Of a DNA stretch of 64,000 nucleotides, positions 9,020 through 17,326 are shown piece after piece. Location: NCBI GenBank assembly GCA_035271165.1, contig DATERX010000032.1, forward strand, positions 11,315 to 75,314. Direction: 5' to 3'. Position 1 is the stretch's first letter, and each line of letters opens with the position of its first letter. The notes beneath the pieces were generated by a model. That model was not told the DNA's origin, did not search any database, and saw nothing but the letters and a program-made list of their open reading frames with translations. The DNA is from VadinCA11 sp035271165. Lineage in GTDB: Archaea; Thermoplasmatota; Thermoplasmata; Methanomassiliicoccales; Methanomethylophilaceae. Made by a program: the position numbers and the translations under genes.

Positions 9020-10570
9020 ATGATGATGAACTGGAGGGAGGTGATGCCTGTTAGCGACATGTCAAAGTTCAGAGAATATGTCGACAGGTTCGAAGATGCC
9101 GTTGTTGCCTTTGAGAATGATGAAATGAGCATCGGGGACTTCAAGTCCATCTCAGGGTATTTCGGATGTATACCTCAGAGGGATGGCCGTATGGTCGTGC
9201 GTTTCCGTTTTACAGGAGGGAAGATCACTTCGGAAGACATCAGATTCATATTAAGGAATGCCAAGGAACACAAGGCCGAACTGATCCATCTCACAACCGG
9301 CCAGACGGTCCAGCTTCATGGTCTTGGCGGCAAACAGGCGGCGGACACGATTCGTTCGGCCGTCGATGCAGGCATAGTAACGAAGGGGGCAGGAGGAAAC
9401 AATCCCCGCAACGTATCGTCATCTCCATTGTCGGGACTAGACTCAAGGGAATCCTTCGATGTGCTCCCCTTCGCCGAAGCGACTGATGCTTATCTACTAG
9501 GTATAGCAGATTCGATAGATCTTCCATATAAATTCAAAGTCTCGTTCTCGAACGGTACCGAATGCGGTGTACACGCGACGGTCAAAGATCTAGGGTTCGT
9601 TGCCCAGAAGGACGGTACCTTTGACGTATATTCCGGCGGAGGGATGGGAAACAAGGGCGGAAGGATAGGTGTGAAGGTCCTAGGGGAAGTACCCCCGGAA
9701 AAGGTATTGTATTGCGTCGAGGCGGCGGTATCCCTATACTTAGAGTATGGCGAAGGCATAAGCAGGGCCGAGTCAAGATTCAGGTTCCTGAGAGATCGCC
9801 TAAGTGAGGATGGTTTTCTATCTGAATTTAAGACAAGGTTCGAAAGATCGTTGAACAGAGGAGGACTAGACCTCGATATCGACCCGTCCTTAAGAATCAA
9901 TCACGAGAATGTGGACGCAAAGGGCATAATTCCTCAGAAAAACGGGATCCTTTTCGCTGTACACGTCCCGTTCATAGGGGACCCTTGCATCGAAGACTTA
10001 TCGAAGTTCCTTAAGATCCTAGAGGATAATCATGGTTCAGAGATTAGACTCTCTCCCGATCAGACATTGTATTTCATAAATATGGAGAAAGGTCCCGCCA
10101 AGAGACTAGCGTCCGAATACGCCAGGGAGGCGGAGACGGAGTTCAGGAGCTCGGTTTCATGTGTAGGATATCCCATATGCCGTACGGGCAGGAGGAATTC
10201 CCGGGATATTCTTGATAGTTTACTCCAAATGGAGATGTCGTCAGGACTCCCCGATGGGGCCCTACCGAAGATCGGTATCTCCGGATGCGATTCATCATGC
10301 GCTTGTCATCCTCTCTATCTAATCGGATTGAAGGGCACCACAGTGAGACTTCCGGAAGGAAATCTACCAGGTTTCGAAATTCATCTCGGAGGAAGCTCTG
10401 TATGTGGACAAGAGAAGTTGGGAGATATTATCGGAAGCGTACCCGAGTCCAGACTCCTGGATTTCTTCAGGTCCGTAGGCGAAGAGGCCTCGAAGGAGGG
10501 ATTCCGAATATGGGTTGCTTCGAACAGGAAAAGGTTCGTAGAACTTGTCGAGGAATTCTCAAGCAAGTGA
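9020..10570 (+). CDS. Siroheme nitrite/sulfite reductase-family protein
   Basis: A single-chain 516-residue protein with the duplicated nitrite/sulfite reductase fold: two ferredoxin-like half domains (near residues 40-110 and 300-370) and two siroheme/4Fe-4S domains. The cluster ligands are the pair Cys-x5-Cys in CVGYPICRTG (around residue 380) and Cys-x3-Cys in SGCDSSCACHP (around 425), so cofactor binding looks intact. The usual proline after the third cysteine is Asp here. Reduction of sulfite or nitrite for assimilation or detoxification is the likely role; which one cannot be told. No ferredoxin or F420 domain is fused, unlike methanogen Fsr. ATG 9020 follows GGAGG. It is divergent from psmB. 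Confidence 0.82.
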   Translation: MMMNWREVMPVSDMSKFREYVDRFEDAVVAFENDEMSIGDFKSISGYFGCIPQRDGRMVVRFRFTGGKITSEDIRFILRNAKEHKAELIHLTTGQTVQLHGLGGKQAADTIRSAVDAGIVTKGAGGNNPRNVSSSPLSGLDSRESFDVLPFAEATDAYLLGIADSIDLPYKFKVSFSNGTECGVHATVKDLGFVAQKDGTFDVYSGGGMGNKGGRIGVKVLGEVPPEKVLYCVEAAVSLYLEYGEGISRAESRFRFLRDRLSEDGFLSEFKTRFERSLNRGGLDLDIDPSLRINHENVDAKGIIPQKNGILFAVHVPFIGDPCIEDLSKFLKILEDNHGSEIRLSPDQTLYFINMEKGPAKRLASEYAREAETEFRSSVSCVGYPICRTGRRNSRDILDSLLQMEMSSGLPDGALPKIGISGCDSSCACHPLYLIGLKGTTVRLPEGNLPGFEIHLGGSSVCGQEKLGDIIGSVPESRLLDFFRSVGEEASKEGFRIWVASNRKRFVELVEEFSSK

Positions 10571-10670
10571 CCGAATTTTTTGATTTCTTTATAGCTTTTG
10601 TTACTGAGAATTTTTTTAAAACAGTACCTTCTTTAAAGTCAAAGGTATCACGGTGCCTTGGTAGTTACAC

Positions 10671-12911
10671 ATGGAGATTGAAGATTGGCTTGGACGTGAT
10701 AATCAGATCGGGATTGACATTTGGCAGAAGAAATACTGTCACAGAGGGGAATCCTTCGATGCCTGGCTAGATCGCATATCTGAAGGGAACGCGGGGGTTC
10801 GCAGACTAATGGCGGAGAAGAAGTTTCTGTTTGGTGGGAGGATCCTCGCCAACCGCGGACTACACAAGTCCGGCTTAAAAGTCACATATTCCAATTGTTA
10901 CGTCATTACACCACCCGAAGATTCCATTGAATCCATATTCGATGCCGCCAGCAAACTGGCCCGCACGTTCAGCTATGGAGGAGGGGCAGGTATCGACCTA
11001 TCCAAACTCGCACCCAGAGGTGCAAAGATAAATAACACTGCATCCGAGACGTCAGGTTCTGTTTCATTCACAGATCTATATTCCATGGTAACGGGACTTA
11101 TCGGTCAGCACGGTCGCCGCGGTGCATTGATGCTTACTATATCATGCGAACACCCGGATATGGAGGAGTTCATGAACGTCAAGACGGACCTCGAAAGGGT
11201 CACTAAAGCTAACATGTCCATTCGTATGACTGACGAGTTCATGAATGCCGTCAAGAACAAGGAGATCTACGTACAAAAATTCTCCAGGCCTGAGACCGGA
11301 GAGGTCGTCAGGAAGGATCTGGACGCCTGTTCGTTCTTCAAGGACCTTTGTGAGGCAAACTGGGATTTCGGTGAACCTGGATGTCTTTTCTGGGATCGCA
11401 TATCTAACTGGAACCTTCTAAGCGAATTCCCTGATTATGAGTATGCAGGAACTAATCCGTGCGGAGAGGAACCTCTTCCCGCCGGAGGAAGTTGCCTCCT
11501 CGGAAGCCTCAATCTTTCTGCCTTTGTGAACAGCGACGGCATATTCATGGAAGATGATTTCATAGAGGCCGTACGCATCAGCGTCCGTGGTCTTAACGAG
11601 GTCCTTGACGAAGGATTACCCCTTCACCCCCTCGAGGAACAGAGGATATCGGTGAACGACTGGAAGCAGATAGGGCTTGGAATAATGGGATTGGCTGATA
11701 TGCTTATCAAGCTCAGGCTCAAGTACGGCTCCCCTGAATCTGTAGAATTCTGCGACAGGCTCTCATTCGTAATGGCGGACGCCGCAATAAACGAATCTGC
11801 AAAGATAGCGTCCGAGAAGGGAGCGTTCCCCAAATGTGTGATTGACAACGTTCTTTCATCTGAATACTTTAAAGAGAACACCACACAGGAGACGAAGGAC
11901 CTCGTGGCTGAATTCGGACTGAGAAACTCACAGATTCTCACCATAGCACCTACAGGTACGATATCCACCATGCTTGGTATATCTGGCGGTATAGAACCGA
12001 TCTTCGCCAATTATTACGAAAGGAGAACAGTCTCGCTCTCCAACAAGGACGAGTATTACAGGGTATACACTCCAGTCGTCAAGGAATTCATGGAGGAGCA
12101 TGGATATCTGGATGATTCCGAACTACCCGATTACTTCACCAACGCCCAGGTCCTGTATTACAAGGACCGTATCGACCTCCAGTCAATGTGGCAGAAGCGT
12201 ATAGACGCGTCCATAAGTTCGACTGTCAACCTTCCCAACGGATTCCCACTCGAAGAGGTGCAGAACATATACCTCTACGCATGGGAGAAAGGTTGCAAAG
12301 GCATAACCGTCTTCAGGGACGGATGTCAGCGTGACAGCATCCTGACGCCTCAGGTTTCGAAGGAAGAGGAGGAAAAGATCAAGGAGATTGCGAAGGAAAC
12401 GAAGAGAAAGCGCGGTTCAGTTCTCGAGGTCGCCGACGATGTCGTCGGTAAGAAGCGTAAGCTCATGACCGGATGTGGAAGCCTTCACTGTACGGCGTTC
12501 TTCGACCCGAATTCCGGGGAGCTCGTGGAAGCATACCTCAACAAAGGTTCCACCGGTGGGTGTAACAACTTCATGATAGGTCTGTCCAGGATGATATCTC
12601 TGGCTGCCAGGAGCGGATGTGACGTGTATTCGATAGTGGACCAGCTCAAGAGCTGCGGTTCATGTCCGTCCTACACGGTACGTACATTCACAAAACATGA
12701 TACCAGCAAAGGATCCTGTTGTCCGGCCGCCGTAGGTTATGCTCTTGTGGATATGTGGAAGGAGATGCAAACCGAGACCAGAGGTGTCGAGAACATGCCT
12801 TCCGAGCCTGTAAGAAAGGTGATAAATCCCTGCCCGATGTGCGGTTCCGAACTTGAGTTCCAGGGTGGATGCAACGTATGTAGAACCTGCGGATGGACCA
12901 AATGCGATTAA
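10671..12911 (+). CDS. nrdJ: Adenosylcobalamin-dependent (class II) ribonucleotide reductase
   Basis: Makes deoxyribonucleotides using coenzyme B12 to generate the active-site thiyl radical. The 746 residues carry the N-terminal NrdJ barrel. The loop NPCGEEPLPAGG places Asn262, Cys264 (radical) and Glu266, and the redox loop and QILTIAPTGTISTMLG follow. The C-terminal third adds a TSCPD-type cysteine-rich domain (TGCGSLHCTAFF to SCGSCPSYTV) and a final zinc ribbon with CPMCGSE and CNVCRTCGW. A TATA-like TTTTTTTAAAAC lies about 50 bases upstream. The organism also encodes the anaerobic class III enzyme at 51588-53678, so two oxygen-independent routes coexist. Confidence 0.95.
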   Translation: MEIEDWLGRDNQIGIDIWQKKYCHRGESFDAWLDRISEGNAGVRRLMAEKKFLFGGRILANRGLHKSGLKVTYSNCYVITPPEDSIESIFDAASKLARTFSYGGGAGIDLSKLAPRGAKINNTASETSGSVSFTDLYSMVTGLIGQHGRRGALMLTISCEHPDMEEFMNVKTDLERVTKANMSIRMTDEFMNAVKNKEIYVQKFSRPETGEVVRKDLDACSFFKDLCEANWDFGEPGCLFWDRISNWNLLSEFPDYEYAGTNPCGEEPLPAGGSCLLGSLNLSAFVNSDGIFMEDDFIEAVRISVRGLNEVLDEGLPLHPLEEQRISVNDWKQIGLGIMGLADMLIKLRLKYGSPESVEFCDRLSFVMADAAINESAKIASEKGAFPKCVIDNVLSSEYFKENTTQETKDLVAEFGLRNSQILTIAPTGTISTMLGISGGIEPIFANYYERRTVSLSNKDEYYRVYTPVVKEFMEEHGYLDDSELPDYFTNAQVLYYKDRIDLQSMWQKRIDASISSTVNLPNGFPLEEVQNIYLYAWEKGCKGITVFRDGCQRDSILTPQVSKEEEEKIKEIAKETKRKRGSVLEVADDVVGKKRKLMTGCGSLHCTAFFDPNSGELVEAYLNKGSTGGCNNFMIGLSRMISLAARSGCDVYSIVDQLKSCGSCPSYTVRTFTKHDTSKGSCCPAAVGYALVDMWKEMQTETRGVENMPSEPVRKVINPCPMCGSELEFQGGCNVCRTCGWTKCD

Positions 12912-12966
12912 ATAGTATCAATATGTATTAAGTGGTGAGGGAGCAGCGATAAGACCTGTTCTTCAA

Positions 12967-12987
12967 GCACGAGATTAACTATCGTGC
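12967..12987. terminator. Small hairpin between convergent genes
   Basis: GCACGA (12967-12972) pairs with TCGTGC (12982-12987) around a nine-base loop, between the stops of nrdJ and the convergent DUF2085 gene. No clear T tract follows, so a terminator role is only a guess. Confidence 0.35.
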
Positions 12988-13025
12988 AGCTCAAATATTA
13001 AATCCAGACGGGCCCGCGTTGAGCC

Positions 13026-13532
13026 TTAGCTCACTCCCTCACCCTTCCAAATACCTACTATCATATTCTGTAGTATCAGTGCAACCCCCGCACCGCCGAC
13101 AACTCCTGATGCCAGTCTTAGATATTTCAGGTCATATCCCATAAACATCCCAGTCGCCCATTCGGCAGCCATCATCAATAACAATAGAAGGCCGATTAGC
13201 AAGATTCTCCTCTCTGCAAGGACGGGCCCGTCCGCGATACGGTACGTCAACACCAAGGTAAAAGCGGTACCTGCAAGGAGTCCGATATCTCTTGTACAAA
13301 AGGCCGTCTGTGACCCGTTTATGATCAGGCTCCGGCCCATCTGCTGATGACATAACATGTCGCCAAGAAGATATATGAACTGTCCAGGAGACCATTGATG
13401 GTCGATAACTCCCGAGGTTCCGTCGAGGTTCAAAAATGTGCCGGGTTCGTACAAGAACGGTACTAAGAACATTAGCCCCAACAACGTGAACAGTACTAGT
13501 GAGATTGACCGCCCGGGGGTGCCCGCCTTCAT
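13026..13532 (-). CDS. DUF2085 family membrane protein
   Basis: A 168-residue membrane protein with about four hydrophobic segments. The DUF2085 signature is clear: MLCHQQMGRSL, then AFCTRDIGLLAG, followed by a membrane helix, which gives a Cys-His-Gln and Cys-x2-Asp-x-Gly pattern often suspected of metal or redox binding. Function is unknown. It lies at the end of the reverse-strand filament operon, 42 bases after the TadC-like gene, and could be co-transcribed with it, although DUF2085 proteins also occur away from pili. Convergent with nrdJ. Confidence 0.8.
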   Translation of the reverse strand: MKAGTPGRSISLVLFTLLGLMFLVPFLYEPGTFLNLDGTSGVIDHQWSPGQFIYLLGDMLCHQQMGRSLIINGSQTAFCTRDIGLLAGTAFTLVLTYRIADGPVLAERRILLIGLLLLLMMAAEWATGMFMGYDLKYLRLASGVVGGAGVALILQNMIVGIWKGEGVS

Positions 13533-13574
13533 ACAACGGGATGTTCCTGCCGTATTAAAGATAAATTGTGTAGT

Positions 13575-14963
13575 TCAGAACAACATCCTGGTGCTCAGAT
13601 AGAAGATTGTCATGGACAGAGGTAGCATCATGGAGAAGCGATAGGTAATGCTCTTTAGCCCATCCTTTCCCGCCAACGTAGTGGTGAACATAGCTATAAG
13701 TGCGCAAAGTTCTATCAGATATATCCCGATTATAACCGAGATGCCCGACATGTCAGCGGACTCGGTGAGTTCTGATAATGGACCGAGCATTGCTATGCAG
13801 AGCCCGAGGACCAACGGTGCGAACATGGCGGCCGTGGCCGTCATCATATCCAGCATACTCTTCAATTTATTAGAGAGGTTTTTTAAGACGGACTCCCGGT
13901 CCTGCATCTGTCTGCCGACGGATATGGCAAGGCGCCCCGCCTCCCTGATATCTTTTTGAGAAGATCTGTGTACTTCGTAATAGGTGTCGGCAACAAGGAT
14001 GGATGTAGGTTCGATGGCAGTCCTAATCGCAGATTCCATGTCTCCCCTACAGATGACCATCCCTTTCCTCAAAGATTCTGCTATGTTATACGTATCGGAT
14101 CTGGTCTCTAGCGCGCCCAGGACGGACGTTTCAAAATTCTCACCGGATATCAGACGGTTCCCCAGTTCAAACACTGAGTCCTTCAACATCGCCTCGACCT
14201 CCAAACGCCTCCTTTCCTTCTTCTGAGACGGATAGAGAAATACGAATGTTGCAAATCCAGATGGGATGGTCGCAATAAGTATCGTTAGCAGGACATCCTT
14301 AGTCAGGATCCAGCTAGCTATTGCTAAAGGTATCGATGTGAGCAACATTGCTACACCGATCCAATCATTATCCTCCTTTTCCGACCCTAAAGGATTCTTG
14401 CTTTTTATGCCTAAGGTGATGCATAGAACGCCTGCTGGGATGATTATCAACGTCATAACGATCACGGGTTCCGCCCCAATCATTTTTCCCGACGTATCCC
14501 CGAACTGTAATATTGGCAGAATGGACATCATGATCATCGGGACCATTATCCCAAGGCCGAATATGGCGATGCAGTAATTGGTGAGGGACGAACTGAATGT
14601 TTCCCCTGCATCCTTCAATCCGATCAGGGAGATGTCCGTCGCGTCCTTCAGGATCCTGACCTTCTCCGGTCCAGGGAGCATCTCCGATGCAGCCATCAGC
14701 ATATGCAAGGACCTTCTAAAGCTGGCTAGTTCCTTAGGAAGGGATGACAGGACATGGTCCAATCCCGTACGTATGTCCGAAGACATCCGGGTGTCAGCAT
14801 CGACTACGATCTCCAAGAACAAACTGCGTGTTTTAGGCGGACCGCATTCCATCACATTTCTCACAGCTGCGTCCAAGGATCCTCCCGACTCGATTATCAC
14901 AGACATCATGCTTACCGTCAACGGACCTTCTTTCAGTATTGGGAGGAGGTCCTTTCCTGACAT
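13575..14963 (-). CDS. TadC/GspF-like type IV filament membrane platform protein
   Basis: A 462-residue integral membrane protein of the type II secretion F / archaeal FlaJ-TadC superfamily, the inner-membrane platform on which a filament assembles. It shows two cytoplasmic four-helix T2SSF units (about residues 1-110 and 235-380; the second contains ELGNRLISGENFETSVLGAL). Hydrophobic blocks lie near 125-180, 195-245, 375-400 and 415-460. It starts one base after the ATPase gene ends, which indicates tight coupling and a shared assembly machine. Which filament (adhesion pilus, secretion pseudopilus, DNA uptake) cannot be told. No archaellum genes are seen nearby. Confidence 0.82.
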   Translation of the reverse strand: MSGKDLLPILKEGPLTVSMMSVIIESGGSLDAAVRNVMECGPPKTRSLFLEIVVDADTRMSSDIRTGLDHVLSSLPKELASFRRSLHMLMAASEMLPGPEKVRILKDATDISLIGLKDAGETFSSSLTNYCIAIFGLGIMVPMIMMSILPILQFGDTSGKMIGAEPVIVMTLIIIPAGVLCITLGIKSKNPLGSEKEDNDWIGVAMLLTSIPLAIASWILTKDVLLTILIATIPSGFATFVFLYPSQKKERRRLEVEAMLKDSVFELGNRLISGENFETSVLGALETRSDTYNIAESLRKGMVICRGDMESAIRTAIEPTSILVADTYYEVHRSSQKDIREAGRLAISVGRQMQDRESVLKNLSNKLKSMLDMMTATAAMFAPLVLGLCIAMLGPLSELTESADMSGISVIIGIYLIELCALIAMFTTTLAGKDGLKSITYRFSMMLPLSMTIFYLSTRMLF

Positions 14964-16712
14964 TTAATCGCCTCCAGTCCTACCCATCTTCACCTTGAAG
15001 GAACTGATGATGTCCTCAGCACGTTTGTTGGAATTCCTTGTGATATGGTCGTTGGCTACACAGATCCATTCGGGACCTAGGAATCTCTCATCGACGTCCC
15101 CCTTCTCGGCCAGCATCCTTCTGATCTCGGACCTTGCCTGTATGTCATCAAGTATGTCTTCGGAGTCCATTCCGCAAGATTGTGATATCCGGTTCATCAT
15201 CGGTGCCGAGAACAATCGTTCTTTGTCTGATAGGTCGATGAAATCCCCAGCCCTCTCACCAGTGGCGACGACCTCCCTGATCATTCTCTTCTGGTCGCCC
15301 GCCCTCCGATTCCTGACGGTTCCAAGAGTGAGTATTACGTCCGTCGCCATGAATGCCTCGGGATCGATACCTATGTCATGTACGACTCGTTTGTAGACCG
15401 AATCTGCGGAGTCTCCGTGTATCGTTCCCATAATGGAGCTGCCCGCACGACCGGTCCTCATACTTTGATACAGCGTTCGCGCTTCATCCCCTCTAACTTC
15501 TCCAAGTATTATCGCCGACTCGCCCATCCTAAGCGATACCCTCAGGGCCTCGTCCGCACGACTGAGGTTGCTACCATCCATCCTATCGTCTATCAGGAGC
15601 GTCTGGACCTTGAATCCCATCCTTCTCATCTTGTCACCAGGAAGCTCCATTGTATCCTCTATGGTCAGTATCCTCTGCGATAGGGGGAATTCGAAAAGCA
15701 ATGCTGAAAGCATGGAACTCTTACCCGCCCCCCTAGCACCACATATCAAGAAGGTGCAACGGTTGTCTACCAGGAATGATAGCAATCCCGCAACATCGGG
15801 GTCGATGGTGCCGTTGGCTATCAGACGGGTAAGCGTCCATGGTCTGTCGGAATGTTTCCTTACTGATACTGAATCTCCGTTGGGGCTTAGTGGATATCCC
15901 ACAACGGTTGCACGTGCGTCGTATCCCTTCATGTCAGTCTCAAGTACTGGGTCTGATTCACAGAACGGGAGCCCACTGTCACGTTTGAGAACGTTTATGA
16001 GGTTCATAACCTCCTTACGATCCACCATCAGATTCGTCCTGCAGCGTTGGTTGGAGTTCATCCCGGACACTCCGCTTATGGTCACATGTATCCGGTTCTT
16101 ATCACAAGGGGCGTCGATATAAACGTCCTCCAATCTGGGGTCGGAGAGTAGTATATCGAAGACTCCTAATCCTACGGTGTATCTATAGACGATGTTACAG
16201 AGACCCTCGATCGCCTTATCGATATCCATGCTATTGTTGCCATATACGGACTCGATGACATCTGAAGAACTCATCAGCATCCCTCTCGCTTCGCTAAGGA
16301 CGCTCTGTCTGTCCATCCTTCCGCCATGTCTCATATATGACTCTCTAATGCCTGCTATCGTTCTCTCGATTGCTGCGTTAATGGAATCCGATGAGGAGTA
16401 TTCGTTCGGAGTCAGGTTATATTCCATCTCGCCATCTATTGAAGTCCCTATCACAACCATAGCTCCTGGCAGACAGTACTCTGAGATTATGTCCAGATCC
16501 TCGGATGACCCAAGAAGCCAACAGTCCGCGTAGATCGGTTTCATCCTGATATTGGATGATATCACATTTTCAAGATCATCCAGTAGACCTTCCGCCCTTC
16601 TCTGGACCCTTTCCTGTGGGTTAGGTCGCTGTGTACCCATCCCCTGATTCAAATCACGTTCGTCCTGGTATGTCTCATTATGTACCTGTATGTAGCGAGG
16701 AGAACCCATCAT
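14964..16712 (-). CDS. Type II/IV secretion system ATPase (TadA/GspE/FlaI family)
   Basis: Hexameric ATPase that powers pilus assembly or secretion. The protein is about 582 residues. An N-terminal domain precedes the RecA-like core, with Walker A in CGARGAGKSS (about residue 325), the Asp box ILTIEDTMELPG, the Walker-B-like SAIILGEVRGDEARTLY and a His box ending in GTIHGDSADSVYKR. The conserved arginines (MRTGRAGSS) are present. The start is placed at ATG 16712 because AAAGGTGAT sits six bases before it; a GTG at 16721, overlapping the upstream stop as GTGA, is the alternative. It is preceded by the Cys-rich gene and followed without a gap by the TadC-like gene, so the three form one operon. 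Confidence 0.9.
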   Translation of the reverse strand: MMGSPRYIQVHNETYQDERDLNQGMGTQRPNPQERVQRRAEGLLDDLENVISSNIRMKPIYADCWLLGSSEDLDIISEYCLPGAMVVIGTSIDGEMEYNLTPNEYSSSDSINAAIERTIAGIRESYMRHGGRMDRQSVLSEARGMLMSSSDVIESVYGNNSMDIDKAIEGLCNIVYRYTVGLGVFDILLSDPRLEDVYIDAPCDKNRIHVTISGVSGMNSNQRCRTNLMVDRKEVMNLINVLKRDSGLPFCESDPVLETDMKGYDARATVVGYPLSPNGDSVSVRKHSDRPWTLTRLIANGTIDPDVAGLLSFLVDNRCTFLICGARGAGKSSMLSALLFEFPLSQRILTIEDTMELPGDKMRRMGFKVQTLLIDDRMDGSNLSRADEALRVSLRMGESAIILGEVRGDEARTLYQSMRTGRAGSSIMGTIHGDSADSVYKRVVHDIGIDPEAFMATDVILTLGTVRNRRAGDQKRMIREVVATGERAGDFIDLSDKERLFSAPMMNRISQSCGMDSEDILDDIQARSEIRRMLAEKGDVDERFLGPEWICVANDHITRNSNKRAEDIISSFKVKMGRTGGD

Positions 16713-16717
16713 GGATA

Positions 16718-17221
16718 TCACCTTTCAGAAAGAGATGATGCTCGACGGGAGATCTCGGACATTGAAAGTTCCGCCTGGTCAAGCGCCCTGTATGTTCTCT
16801 GTATACAAACATCGCATACTCCGTTGCCTGTTCTAAAGGTCATCAGCCTTCCTCTTGCACCTGCGAAATCGGGTTCGGGGAAGGTCTCCCATGCGATATC
16901 CATGATCCTATCCTCCGAATATCTGCATGCTCTGCATCTCCCTCTCTTTACCGTATTTACTGCGGAGGAGGATCTGTCGACGAAGGATAGTTCGCACAAT
17001 AGTTCCGCGGCCGGACCGGATATTTCGATATCCCTACCAGTCCTCATCCTGATCCTTTCAACACATCCCCGCTTACCAATCTCGGTGACCGTGCATCTTA
17101 CACATTCTGCAGAAGCGGGGTCGGGTATACGCCCGCATTCGCGACAGTTGATGCTCAGTACGTCGCAGTCAATCTCGGACGTGATTGCATCCCTTCTTTT
17201 CCTGCGGTCATTGTATCTCAT
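16718..17221 (-). CDS. Cysteine-rich zinc-finger-like protein, first gene of the filament operon
   Basis: I do not recognise the family. This 167-residue soluble, arginine-rich protein has four Cys-x2-Cys pairs: CREC and CVRC near residues 25-42, CRAC near the middle and CDVC near the C-terminal third. They suggest two structural zinc sites. It overlaps the start region of the ATPase gene and is the first gene of the operon, so it probably serves the same filament machine, perhaps as an adaptor or regulator of the ATPase; that is inference. A 14-base promoter element identical to the one before the pilin-like genes ends 37 bases upstream, and a TTAATAC box follows it, consistent with leaderless transcription from near 17224. 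Confidence 0.72.
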   Translation of the reverse strand: MRYNDRRKRRDAITSEIDCDVLSINCRECGRIPDPASAECVRCTVTEIGKRGCVERIRMRTGRDIEISGPAAELLCELSFVDRSSSAVNTVKRGRCRACRYSEDRIMDIAWETFPEPDFAGARGRLMTFRTGNGVCDVCIQRTYRALDQAELSMSEISRRASSLSER

Positions 17222-17258
17222 ATTGTTGGCATCCGCATGTCCGCGGTATTAAGATGAA

Positions 17259-17272
17259 AAGTTACAGTTAGT
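17259..17272 (-). promoter_or_regulatory. 14-base promoter element shared by both filament operons (copy 1)
   Basis: On the reverse strand this reads ACTAACTGTAACTT and ends 37 bases before the ATG of the Cys-rich gene, just upstream of a TATA-like TTAATAC. The identical sequence stands 36 bases before the pilin-like gene at 19285. It is a candidate activator site or BRE-like element. Confidence 0.65.
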
Positions 17273-17326
17273 CTTCTATGAGCGACGAGGGTATAGATTA
17301 TAAACAAGGTAAATACTGGGCTACAT

